From: Bacteroidota bacterium
GTDB lineage: Bacteria; Bacteroidota; Bacteroidia; Bacteroidales; Prolixibacteraceae
Length of the DNA: 6,521 nucleotides
Direction of reading: 5' to 3'
Assembly: GCA_030706665.1 (NCBI GenBank)
Contig: JAUZOB010000187.1
Coordinates: forward strand, 1-6,521
The position numbers were made by a program, and so were the translations under genes. Positions 1-6,292 of this stretch are shown one piece after another. Within the stretch, counting starts at the first letter, position 1; each line of letters starts with the position of its first letter. The notes below the pieces were generated by a model. That model ran no database searches. It saw nothing but the letters and a program-made list of their open reading frames with translations, and was not told the DNA's origin.

Positions 1-483
1 AAGAAACGGATCTTCGCCATAAGTCTCCTGTCCCCGACCCCATCTGGGATCCCGGAATATATTGATATTAGGAGTCCACATGGTCAACCCCTGATAAATA
101 TTTCGTTCGTTTTTACGTAAATGCTCCTGATGTTTCGCCCGTGCTTCTGTTGAAATAACATCTGCCTCAGAAAGAACCAAATTCGTATTCCAGGTAGCTG
201 CCATCCCGATTGCCTGAGGAAAGACTGTAGCGACTCCGTCACGGGCAACACCATGCAGACATTCGTTCCACCAGTTATATGCAGGAATCCCCAATCGACT
301 AATGGCCGGGGATTCATTATGCATTAGGGAAATCTTTTCTTCAAGGGTCAATCGTGAAACAAGATCATTGACTCGTTGCTCAAAACTCAACTTCGGATTT
401 TGGAACGGGTAGACCGTTTTCTGCGCATAAATCCCATTTATAAAAAGCCATAGCAGAAAAAATGAAATCCAATATTTTTTCAT
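1..483 (-). CDS. Glycoside hydrolase family 3 enzyme, probable secreted beta-xylosidase (N-terminal 161 residues, cut by window edge)
   Basis: The frame is open from the ATG at 483 to the window edge with no stop. Residues 1-20 form a signal peptide: Lys2-Lys3, a hydrophobic core (WISFFLLWLF) and an Ala-containing cleavage site before Gln21 (GIYA|Q). The mature start reads like the GH3 N-terminal domain: RVNDLVSRLTLEEKISLM at 37-54, YNWWNECLHGVAR at 69-81, VFPQAIGMAATW at 87-98, and LTMWTPNINIFRDPRWGR at 133-150 followed by GQETYGEDPFL. The WWNE.LHGVAR and GLT.W.PNINIFRDPRWGRGQE patterns are characteristic of the GH3 branch containing xylan 1,4-beta-xylosidases, although relatives are often annotated as beta-glucosidase. 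The catalytic nucleophile Asp lies beyond the window. Established for the family: retaining hydrolysis of non-reducing terminal sugars. Its position after xylE supports release of xylose from xylo-oligosaccharides in the periplasm or at the cell surface (inference). The family call is very sure; xylosidase specificity is likely but unproven. Confidence 0.93.
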   Translation of the reverse strand, partial: MKKYWISFFLLWLFINGIYAQKTVYPFQNPKLSFEQRVNDLVSRLTLEEKISLMHNESPAISRLGIPAYNWWNECLHGVARDGVATVFPQAIGMAATWNTNLVLSEADVISTEARAKHQEHLRKNERNIYQGLTMWTPNINIFRDPRWGRGQETYGEDPFL

Positions 484-510
484 CGCTTTCCAGTTGTTTA
501 ATTTTATCGA

Positions 511-531
511 GCCTTCAAATTTAAAGAAGGC
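511..531. repeat. Short inverted repeat overlapping the candidate GH3 promoter
   Basis: GCCTTC (511-516) and GAAGGC (526-531) form a perfect 6-bp inverted repeat around a 9-nt AT-only centre. It lies 28 bases upstream of the GH3 start codon and contains the TAAATTTG element at 516-523. No U-tract follows on either strand, so an operator or a 5'-leader hairpin is more likely than a terminator. Its function is inferred only. Confidence 0.4.
516..523 (-). promoter_or_regulatory. Candidate -7 element for the GH3 gene
   Basis: Read on the minus strand this is TAAATTTG, an exact match to the Bacteroidota -7 consensus TAnnTTTG, 32 bases upstream of the GH3 ATG. A TTTG at the usual -33 distance is missing. 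The nearest, at 552-555, is 28 bases away instead of about 19-21. The GH3 gene may therefore have a weak or activator-dependent promoter of its own, or may be read through from xylE. Confidence 0.35.
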
Positions 532-534
532 TGT

Positions 535-606
535 TTAAAAAGCCGATGATTCAAATATTGGATTCGCAAATAAGAAGTTAAGCCTTAAAAAGCTCTCGGT
601 TGAAAT
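535..606. repeat. Imperfect direct repeat, 50-bp period, between xylE and GH3 gene
   Basis: TTAAAAAGC occurs at 535-543 and again at 585-593, exactly 50 bases apart. Extending the alignment to 22 bases (535-556 against 585-606) gives 16 matches, ending in a shared AAAT. In an AT-rich gap this could be chance, or two copies of a binding site spaced by about five helical turns. No known motif is recognised. Confidence 0.25.
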
Positions 607-653
607 CGCTTTCTTGAAGCTAATTCAAACAGAGTTTATAGTTATTCATTTAG

Positions 654-685
654 GCTCAAAAAAATAATCAATCGACTTTTTAAGC
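654..685 (-). terminator. Weak AU-rich stem-loop downstream of xylE
   Basis: On the minus-strand transcript, 685-677 (GCUUAAAAA) can pair with 662-654 (UUUUUGAGC) through nine pairs including one G-U, with a 14-nt loop. It begins 37 bases after the xylE stop codon. The U-run lies within the stem instead of after it, and the GC content is low, so termination would be inefficient at best. No better terminator is visible before the GH3 gene, so read-through is possible. Confidence 0.3.
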
Positions 686-722
686 AACCATTCTGCATAA
701 TGCTATCTGTTCCCAGTCAAAA

Positions 723-2381
723 TTATTTACTCCAAAGTTTCTCAATTTGTTCCAAAGTCTTTCCTTTAGTTTCCGGAACAAGCTTCCAAACAAACAAAGC
801 AGCTAATAATCCCATCGCTCCGTAAATCCAGTAAGAAAATCCATGATGGAATTGATTTGTCAGCCAAACATTGTCATTCATGATTGGGAATGTCCAGGAA
901 ATAACAAGGTTGGCAATCCACTGGGCAGCCACAGCGATCGACATCGCCCCACGGATGCTGTTCGGGAAAATTTCAGACAATAAGACCCAGGTTACGGGTC
1001 CCCAACTCATTGCAAATCCGGCAGTATAGGTAAGCATGAAGAATAATGCGATCAAACCAACATTGTTGAAATAGAACGAAAATCCAAGAGCCATCATACT
1101 TACAGCCATTGCCAGTGCTCCGATAATCATAAGTGGTTTGCGGCCAAACCGGTCAACCGAAAAGATTGCAATGACAGTAAATATAAGGTTAATGATTCCG
1201 ACAATAATGGTCTGGAGCAATGAAGAATCAGTGCTGGCCCCCATGTTACGGAAGATATTCCCGGCATAGTATAATACGACATTAATTCCTACGAATTGTT
1301 GGAATACAGAAAGTATAATGCCAACAAAAATTACAAAGAATCCATAAGATAACCATGGAGCGCTTTTCTCGTGTAATGAACCTTTGATTTCTTCAAGAAT
1401 AGCCTCGGCAGTTTCTTCTCCTGAAATCTTTTTTAAAATATTCAATGCTTTTTCATTTTTACCTTTCATGACCAGAAAACGAGGGGTCTCAGGCACAAAC
1501 ATTAAAAGCACAAGGAAAATACCGGCAGGAATTACCCCCGAAAGAAACATATAACGCCATCCTTCACTGATCAACCATGCCTCATCTCCATTCTTTGCGA
1601 TCAATAAATTAACAAAGTAAATAACCAACATACCGAAGATAATCGCAAACTGGTTCCATGAAACCAGTTTCCCCCGGATCCTGGCAGGCGCAATCTCTGC
1701 AATATACATTGGAGAAAGCATTGAAGCCAATCCAACACCTATTCCTCCGATAATACGATAAATCACGAAAGAATAAACATCAAGTGTTCCAAATATATTC
1801 AAAGCTTCAGGTCTCCAGGCTCCAATGGCTGAAATTGTAAAAGCCAATGCAGAGATAATAAGCCCTAACTTACGTCCCAATGATTTAGATACGAATCCTG
1901 CCAAAGCACCTCCAATAATACAACCAATAAGCGCACTGGCTATAACAAGTCCTTTTACAGAATCGGCAATATCTTTTAATGCAGCCGTGTCACCTACTGC
2001 AGGAAGTGTTGTTTTTAGATAATTGGTCATAAACACCGTAAGCAGAACAAGGAGGATTCCACTGATAATTCCGCCTTTCTTTATATTGAGCAAACGGATG
2101 ATCTGACCGGAAATCACAAGAGTCACAATGTAAAATACGATGGCCACCATTATCTTGTATTGACTGATGACGGCTACTGCATAAGAATAGTTTGCCGGAT
2201 CAATTATTTTAGAAATGTAGAACTCGACCAGCGATTTTTCCGCTCCGTTCACAACCGCAGTATCATAACCGAAAAGGAGTCCTCCTAAAGTAGCGACAAG
2301 TGTGAGCATCATAATGTAAACCGGATTCCCCTTTTGATGTACCGATGCAGTTGATTTTGCTGATGTATCGATGAATGCCAT
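723..2381 (-). CDS. xylE: D-xylose:H+ symporter XylE (MFS sugar porter family) with extra two-helix insertion
   Basis: This 552-residue inner-membrane transporter imports xylose with protons. It closely resembles E. coli XylE (491 residues). Sugar-porter motifs appear in order: GGLLFGYD at 33-40 (Asp40 matches the proton-coupling Asp27), LGRK at 168-171, R209, E229 and R236, PETPR at 297-301, QQFVGINVVLYY at 361-372, DRFGRK at 410-415, WGPVTW at 460-465 and PETKGKTLEQIE at 536-547. Residues matching the E. coli xylose-binding set are all kept: Gln244, Gln361, Gln362, Asn367, Trp465, Gln487 and Trp488. The oddity is about 73 extra residues between TM1 and TM2 (roughly 60-135), with two additional hydrophobic stretches at about 74-95 and 102-121. 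The loop before R209 is about 10 residues shorter than in E. coli. The ATG at 2381 follows an A-rich leader with no Shine-Dalgarno sequence. The gene sits 131 bases after xylA, beyond a terminator-like hairpin. Confidence 0.95.
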   Translation of the reverse strand: MAFIDTSAKSTASVHQKGNPVYIMMLTLVATLGGLLFGYDTAVVNGAEKSLVEFYISKIIDPANYSYAVAVISQYKIMVAIVFYIVTLVISGQIIRLLNIKKGGIISGILLVLLTVFMTNYLKTTLPAVGDTAALKDIADSVKGLVIASALIGCIIGGALAGFVSKSLGRKLGLIISALAFTISAIGAWRPEALNIFGTLDVYSFVIYRIIGGIGVGLASMLSPMYIAEIAPARIRGKLVSWNQFAIIFGMLVIYFVNLLIAKNGDEAWLISEGWRYMFLSGVIPAGIFLVLLMFVPETPRFLVMKGKNEKALNILKKISGEETAEAILEEIKGSLHEKSAPWLSYGFFVIFVGIILSVFQQFVGINVVLYYAGNIFRNMGASTDSSLLQTIIVGIINLIFTVIAIFSVDRFGRKPLMIIGALAMAVSMMALGFSFYFNNVGLIALFFMLTYTAGFAMSWGPVTWVLLSEIFPNSIRGAMSIAVAAQWIANLVISWTFPIMNDNVWLTNQFHHGFSYWIYGAMGLLAALFVWKLVPETKGKTLEQIEKLWSK

Positions 2382-2382
2382 T

Positions 2383-2392
2383 GGTTTGATTT
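2383..2392 (-). promoter_or_regulatory. AAATCAAACC leader before xylE, identical to the xylR leader
   Basis: On the minus strand AAATCAAACC ends one base before the xylE ATG. The same ten bases at the same distance precede xylR (6073-6082). It is not a Shine-Dalgarno sequence. It may be a shared translation-initiation context or part of a shared control site; the sequence match is seen, the role is inferred. Confidence 0.4.
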
Positions 2393-2404
2393 TTATTGGT
2401 TGAA

Positions 2405-2436
2405 TAAATTTATCGTAGTGGGTGATTATTGACAGA
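2405..2436 (-). promoter_or_regulatory. Candidate internal promoter for xylE
   Basis: On the minus strand TCTG (2436-2433) is followed by exactly 20 bases and TAAATTTA (2412-2405). Each differs from the Bacteroidota consensus (TTTG, TAnnTTTG) at one position, and the spacing equals that of the candidate xylR promoter. It starts just after the terminator-like hairpin and would give a leader of roughly 20 nt before xylE. This would allow xylE to be expressed separately from xylBA. Confidence 0.4.
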
Positions 2437-2438
2437 GT

Positions 2439-2502
2439 AAAAAGGGATTCTCAGGAAAATATGGTTTGGAATCATCATATTCTTCTTTGAGAAACCCTTT
2501 TT
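2439..2502 (-). terminator. Long terminator-like hairpin between xylA and xylE (potentially bidirectional)
   Basis: Arms 2439-2453 and 2488-2502 are complementary at 14 of 15 positions, with A5 and U5 ends flanking GGG/CCC. Inside them a second perfect 6-bp stem, AATATG (2458-2463) with CATATT (2476-2481), closes a 12-nt loop. The result is an almost continuous 64-nt stem-loop starting 10 bases after the xylA stop codon. In the minus-strand RNA the 3' arm ends in CCCUUUUU, as in an intrinsic terminator; the plus strand would also end in U5. It could end the xylR-xylB-xylA message, attenuate read-through into xylE, or protect the 3' end of the xylA message. Confidence 0.65.
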
Positions 2503-2512
2503 GAAACAATAT

Positions 2513-3838
2513 TTAGATGTAGAGATTGATCAGTTGCTCATAAAGCTCCTGTTTACCACTAATTAAAGCAGGTTCGCCATTGGCTAGCGCATATTGACGA
2601 AGGTCTTCAAGTTTAAGAGTCCCCTTTTCAAATTCTGCACCTACACCTGCATCAAAAGAAGCATAACGTTCTTTACGCAATTTCAGATAATCTGAATCAT
2701 TCAGTATTTTATCAGCAATGATCAAAGCACGGGCAAATACATCCATTGCAGAAATATGTGCAATAAAGATATCGTCAAGGTCAGTAGAGTTACGACGAGT
2801 TTTGGCATCAAAATTCACCCCACCGGTAGTAAATCCACCTGCCTGCAGAATAACAAGCATTGCTTCAACCGTTTCGTAAATATTGATGGGGAATTGATCT
2901 GTATCCCATCCATTCTGAGCATCTCCACGGTTCGCGTCAATACTGCCCAATAAACCTGCATCAGCTGCCATCTGAAGTTCATGTTCAAAAGTATGACCTG
3001 CAAGTGTGGCATGGTTTACTTCGATATTCAGTTTAAAATCTTTATCAAGTCCATAGTGACGAAGGAATCCGATAACCGTTTCAGAGTCGAAATCATACTG
3101 ATGTTTGGTGGGCTCCATCGGTTTCGGCTCAATTAGGAATGTTCCTTTGAATCCTTTTGAGCGGGCATAGTCGCGTGCCATTGTCAGGAAGCGTGCAAGA
3201 TGTTCTTTTTCGCGTTTCGTATTAGTGTTCAATAATGACATATACCCTTCGCGACCTCCCCAGAATACATAGTTTTCACCTCCTAAGGCAATTGTTGCAT
3301 CAATTGCATTTTTAACCTGAGTTGCAGCATTAGCCAATACACTGAAATCCGGGTTTGTCGATGCTCCGTTCATGTAACGGGGATTTGAGAATACATTTGC
3401 AGTACCCCATAATAGTTTGATCCCTGTTTCCTGTTGTTTCACTTTTGCATAGTCAACCAACTTTGACAGTCGTTCTTCAATTTCAAAAACAGGACCATCA
3501 CCGGCAACATCCGTATCATGAAAACACCAGAAAGGAATTCCCATTTTGATCATAAATTCAAATGCTGCATCCATCCGGTCTTTATTCCGTTGATCAAGAT
3601 CTGCAGAAGCATCCCATGGAAATTGTTTTGTTCCGGGACCAAAAGGATCACCTCCGGTACCACAGAGTGTATGCCAATATGCCATCGAAAATCTGAAATA
3701 TTCTTTCATCGATTTCCCGGCAACAACCTGATCTTCATTATACCATTTAAATGCAAGCGGATTCTTAGAATCTTTCCCTTCATAACGAATCTTTTCGATT
3801 CCTGGGAAGAAACATTTGTTTGAATTAGATTTATCCAT
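2513..3838 (-). CDS. xylA: Xylose isomerase XylA
   Basis: This cytoplasmic enzyme interconverts D-xylose and D-xylulose using two divalent metal ions. Its 441 residues match the long (class II) form; E. coli XylA has 440. It is a TIM barrel with every key residue in place: catalytic base His107 and Asp110 in CFHDTDV, Trp55 in YWHT, metal ligands Glu237 (IEPKP), Glu273 and His276 (NIEVNH), Asp301 (SIDANRGD), Asp312 and Asp314 (GWDTDQFP) and Asp344 (GGVNFDAK). Lys239 in IEPKP is the conserved substrate-binding lysine. The family signatures LLWGTAN (142-148) and ENYVFWGGREGY (188-199) are intact. The ATG at 3838 lies only six bases after the xylB stop, so the two are surely co-transcribed and probably translationally coupled. 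No truncation or frameshift is seen. Confidence 0.98.
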   Translation of the reverse strand: MDKSNSNKCFFPGIEKIRYEGKDSKNPLAFKWYNEDQVVAGKSMKEYFRFSMAYWHTLCGTGGDPFGPGTKQFPWDASADLDQRNKDRMDAAFEFMIKMGIPFWCFHDTDVAGDGPVFEIEERLSKLVDYAKVKQQETGIKLLWGTANVFSNPRYMNGASTNPDFSVLANAATQVKNAIDATIALGGENYVFWGGREGYMSLLNTNTKREKEHLARFLTMARDYARSKGFKGTFLIEPKPMEPTKHQYDFDSETVIGFLRHYGLDKDFKLNIEVNHATLAGHTFEHELQMAADAGLLGSIDANRGDAQNGWDTDQFPINIYETVEAMLVILQAGGFTTGGVNFDAKTRRNSTDLDDIFIAHISAMDVFARALIIADKILNDSDYLKLRKERYASFDAGVGAEFEKGTLKLEDLRQYALANGEPALISGKQELYEQLINLYI

Positions 3839-3844
3839 TGTTGA

Positions 3845-5317
3845 CTATTTTAAATTGTTAGTAAGAACATTTTCCCAATTATTATATGCTTCATTTAATG
3901 AGTCCGAAGCCTGAGGTACTATCGACTCAAGAACATTAAGCCCGGCAAAAGCTTCCTTTTCAGAAGCATAAAGCTTTTGTCCGAGTGCAGCCCCTCTGGC
4001 AGCCCCCAATGCACCGTCGGTATCATATAATTCAATCACAGCACCTGTTATTGAAGCCAATGTTTCACGGAAAATCGGACTGAGGAACATATTTGCTTTT
4101 CCTGCACGTATGACTTTCAAATTGATTCCGGTTGTCTCCATTACTTTCATCCCGTGCCAAAATGCAAATGCAATTCCCTCCTGGGTTGCCCTTAACAGAT
4201 GACCTCTATTATGAATATTGAAGTTTAATCCGGCAATAACGCAACCGGTATCTCGATTTCCAAGCATACGTTCCGCTCCGTTTCCGAAAGGAAGTATGCT
4301 TAAATTTTCTGACCCCGGGTTAATTTGAGTAGCCAGTTGATTCATCTCCTCATATGAAAGATCGGCTGCCACATTCTGTCGTATCCATGAATTCAGAATG
4401 CCCGTTCCATTGATACAGAGCAGAACTCCCAAACGTGGATTTTCATTGGTATGATTTACATGAACAAACGTGTTTACTCGCGACTCCGGATCGTATCTGA
4501 TTTCGTCTGTAACTCCGTAAACAACTCCGGAGGTCCCGGCAGTTGCAGCAACTTCTCCCGGATTGAGTACATTAAGAGAAAACGCATTATTAGGTTGATC
4601 TCCGGCCCGATAAGTTACAGGGGTTCCTGCTCTCAATCCCAATTCTGCTGCAATATTCTCTTTTAGTTGTCCTTGAGTCCCGAAATGAGGAACTAAAGGA
4701 GCGAGAAGCGATTTAGTGAATCCATAATAGTCCAGAAGAAAATCTGCCGGTTTATTCTTTGCGAAATTCCACATGATCCCTTCAGACAATCCGGTGACAG
4801 TAGTGGTAACCTCTCCGGTTAACTTCATTGCGATATAATCACCAGGAAGCATGATATGATCGATTTTATCGAAAATATCCGGCTCATTATCTTTTACCCA
4901 GGCTAACTTAGAAGCAGTGAAGTTCCCGGGAGAATTAAGCAAACTTTGAAGGCATTGAGTTCGGCCAATTGTCTCTAATGCTTTTTCTCCATATGGAACA
5001 GCACGACTATCACACCAAATGATTGAAGAACGCAGTGGGGCTTTGTTTTTATCAACACAGACCAATCCATGCATTTGATAAGTAATTCCGATCGCTTTTA
5101 CAGAATCGGCCTCAACATTCGTCATTACTTTCCCGACTGCCTCTTTTACATGAGTCCACCACATTTCAGGATCTTGTTCTGCCCACCCTTGGGTCAAAGC
5201 AGTGATCGGCATCTCTTTTGCCGGGGATTGTGCAGAAGCACAACATTTCCCTGTCTCTATATCCAGAATAGCAGCTTTTACAGACGAGCTGCCAATATCT
5301 ATTCCTAAAGTTTTCAT
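3845..5317 (-). CDS. xylB: Xylulokinase XylB (FGGY carbohydrate kinase)
   Basis: This cytoplasmic kinase phosphorylates D-xylulose with ATP to D-xylulose 5-phosphate, feeding the pentose phosphate pathway. Its 490 residues are normal for the FGGY family. The N-terminal phosphate motif GIDIGSSSVK is at 5-14. WAEQDPEMWW (45-54), YQMHG (80-84) and WCDSR (101-105) belong to the sugar-binding half. The catalytic base is Asp240 in RAGDQPNNA (237-245). The second phosphate motif AGTSG is at 260-264, and the C-terminal nucleotide region is AGKAN (405-409) plus DTDGALGAARGAALG (432-446). The GDQPNNA and AGKAN forms differ from the GGGDNA and GGGAR of E. coli XylB but, as I recall the family, are usual for Bacteroidota xylulokinases. 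The ATG at 5317 is one base after the xylR TAG, which suggests translational coupling; the C terminus is six bases from xylA. Linkage to xylA makes xylulose the likely substrate over other pentuloses. Confidence 0.95.
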   Translation of the reverse strand: MKTLGIDIGSSSVKAAILDIETGKCCASAQSPAKEMPITALTQGWAEQDPEMWWTHVKEAVGKVMTNVEADSVKAIGITYQMHGLVCVDKNKAPLRSSIIWCDSRAVPYGEKALETIGRTQCLQSLLNSPGNFTASKLAWVKDNEPDIFDKIDHIMLPGDYIAMKLTGEVTTTVTGLSEGIMWNFAKNKPADFLLDYYGFTKSLLAPLVPHFGTQGQLKENIAAELGLRAGTPVTYRAGDQPNNAFSLNVLNPGEVAATAGTSGVVYGVTDEIRYDPESRVNTFVHVNHTNENPRLGVLLCINGTGILNSWIRQNVAADLSYEEMNQLATQINPGSENLSILPFGNGAERMLGNRDTGCVIAGLNFNIHNRGHLLRATQEGIAFAFWHGMKVMETTGINLKVIRAGKANMFLSPIFRETLASITGAVIELYDTDGALGAARGAALGQKLYASEKEAFAGLNVLESIVPQASDSLNEAYNNWENVLTNNLK

Positions 5318-5318
5318 G

Positions 5319-6071
5319 CTAAGAATGAATAAAGCTGAGATTATATTTTCGTTTTACTTCTTTTAAATAGCGGGTTTTATCAAATCGATAAAAGCGTGCA
5401 GGCTTATGCGCAACGTCTTTTTCTTTCTCTTCGAGTGGAATCAAGTAAGAGAATTTCAATACCTTTTTTCGAAAGTTCCGGTTATCAAGCTCTGTTCCGA
5501 GCACTGCCTCGTATAGATTTTGCAGTTGCCGAATGGTAAATTTCTTGGGTAAAAGTTCAAATGCAACAGGTTCTGTCTGAAGTTGACGGGTCAGAGTTTC
5601 CAGTGCTGTTAAAAGAATCTGTTTGTGATCAAACGCAAGTTGCCGAATAGTCTGTACATCAGACCAACTGGTTTCTCCTTCAACACTCCTTTTTATTACA
5701 CTATTGTCTATTTTGATCAGAGAGTAATATGCAACAGTTACAATACGATGAGCTTCAACTCCATAATTTTTTGTGATCCAATCCAAATCTTCGGATCTTT
5801 TGATTCTATTCGGATCAGAAAATACCTGAAGCTGGCGCAGGTAAATATCCGACAATCCGGTCAGTTCTTTCAATATCCGGTGTGCAGAGGTAGTGAGATC
5901 TTCGTTTTCAAAAATGAGGCTTCCCGGAAGCTTGTGATCGCATTGCGCACTTTTTAGAGAGTTCTCAACTTTACTTGAATCTCTTCTGACAAGTAATACT
6001 TTCAGATGTAATCCGTCGAATCCAAAAATGACGATATCAACAGAAATTGATGGATTAACTAACTGTCCCAT
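5319..6071 (-). CDS. xylR: Nudix-like winged-helix transcriptional regulator, probable xylose operon regulator XylR
   Basis: This 250-residue protein has an N-terminal Nudix-fold domain (about 8-165) and a C-terminal winged helix (about 170-245). The fold is shown by VDIVIFGFDGLHLKVLLVRR (11-30), the degenerate Nudix box from Gly50 to Leu73, DPNRIKRSEDLDW (86-98) and RIVTVAYYSLIKID (109-122). In the REUXEEXGU part of the box the sequence is RILKELTGL (65-73), so two of the three core glutamates are replaced (by Ile66 and Leu70). Hydrolysis is therefore unlikely and ligand sensing more likely. The DNA-binding half contains LLPKKFTIRQLQNLYEAVLG (173-192), the helix DNRNFRKKVLK (196-206) and a probable wing HKPARFYRFD (222-231). 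The architecture is that of Bacteroidota sugar regulators such as B. thetaiotaomicron AraR, and of NrtR. First position in the xylBA operon implies xylose or a derivative as effector (inference). The start at 6071 fits a promoter-like element just upstream. Confidence 0.88.
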   Translation of the reverse strand: MGQLVNPSISVDIVIFGFDGLHLKVLLVRRDSSKVENSLKSAQCDHKLPGSLIFENEDLTTSAHRILKELTGLSDIYLRQLQVFSDPNRIKRSEDLDWITKNYGVEAHRIVTVAYYSLIKIDNSVIKRSVEGETSWSDVQTIRQLAFDHKQILLTALETLTRQLQTEPVAFELLPKKFTIRQLQNLYEAVLGTELDNRNFRKKVLKFSYLIPLEEKEKDVAHKPARFYRFDKTRYLKEVKRKYNLSFIHS

Positions 6072-6072
6072 A

Positions 6073-6082
6073 GGTTTGATTT
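6073..6082 (-). promoter_or_regulatory. AAATCAAACC leader before xylR, identical to the xylE leader
   Basis: On the minus strand AAATCAAACC ends one base before the xylR ATG, in the same position as at xylE (2383-2392). Given the candidate -7 element at 6089-6096, it would lie almost at the 5' end of a very short leader, so it could affect initiation of transcription, translation, or both. The role is inferred. Confidence 0.4.
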
Positions 6083-6088
6083 ATGAAT

Positions 6089-6120
6089 CTAAAGTATGGA
6101 GGAATTATTCACGAAACAAA
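6089..6120 (-). promoter_or_regulatory. Candidate promoter of the xylR-xylB-xylA operon
   Basis: On the minus strand TTTG (6120-6117) is an exact -33 match, followed by 20 bases and TACTTTAG (6096-6089), which matches TAnnTTTG at five of six fixed positions. The predicted start site near 6083-6086 gives a leader of only about 12-15 nt. The ACATGT palindrome at 6120-6125 overlaps the edge of the -33 box, a position from which a bound regulator could act. Confidence 0.55.
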
Positions 6121-6185
6121 CATGTCGTAAAATGTACGTTTATTCACCCTTGCATGTTGCCTTTTTTACGTACTAACATGCATGT
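6120..6185. promoter_or_regulatory. Palindrome cluster upstream of the xylR promoter, candidate operator region
   Basis: Four CATG copies occur in 65 bases (6121, 6153, 6177, 6181). They are embedded in ACATGT (6120-6125), the perfect 10-bp palindrome ACATGCATGT (6176-6185), and the 8-bp inverted repeat TGCATGTT (6151-6158) with AACATGCA (6175-6182). Two further pairs interleave with them: CGTAAAA (6126-6132) with TTTTACG (6164-6170), and GTACGT (6134-6139) with ACGTAC (6168-6173). The density and position next to the -33 box suggest binding sites for XylR or another regulator. I cannot match them to a known consensus. Confidence 0.45.
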
Positions 6186-6228
6186 AATATTCATAAATAC
6201 AAATCATTGATTAACATACCGGATTCCA

Positions 6229-6274
6229 TTAGCGTAAAAAAGAGGGAAAGGGGTAACATTACAAAATACGCTAA
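6229..6274. repeat. 8-bp inverted repeat with 30-base spacer
   Basis: TTAGCGTA (6229-6236) and TACGCTAA (6267-6274) are perfect inverted copies. The spacer is purine-rich on the plus strand and contains the small palindrome GTAACATTAC (6253-6262). No U-tract follows the stem on either strand. It could be an operator pair or an RNA hairpin at the 3' end of the upstream gene's transcript. Confidence 0.4.
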
Positions 6275-6292
6275 GTCAGATTAGGGGAATAT

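Noticed and set aside
84..317. Minus-strand open frame of 77 codons inside the GH3 region
   Set aside because: It is in a different frame from the GH3 reading frame, which carries clear family motifs and a signal peptide; this one is a shadow.
3518..3823. Plus-strand open frame of 101 codons opposite xylA
   Set aside because: It is antisense to the conserved N-terminal half of xylose isomerase and shows no recognisable features.
5625..5957. Plus-strand open frame of 110 codons opposite xylR
   Set aside because: It is a shadow of the regulator's coding sequence on the other strand.
6028..6210. Plus-strand open frame of 60 codons overlapping the xylR start
   Set aside because: It runs antisense to xylR and through the candidate promoter and palindromes; its composition does not resemble a protein and no initiation signal is visible.
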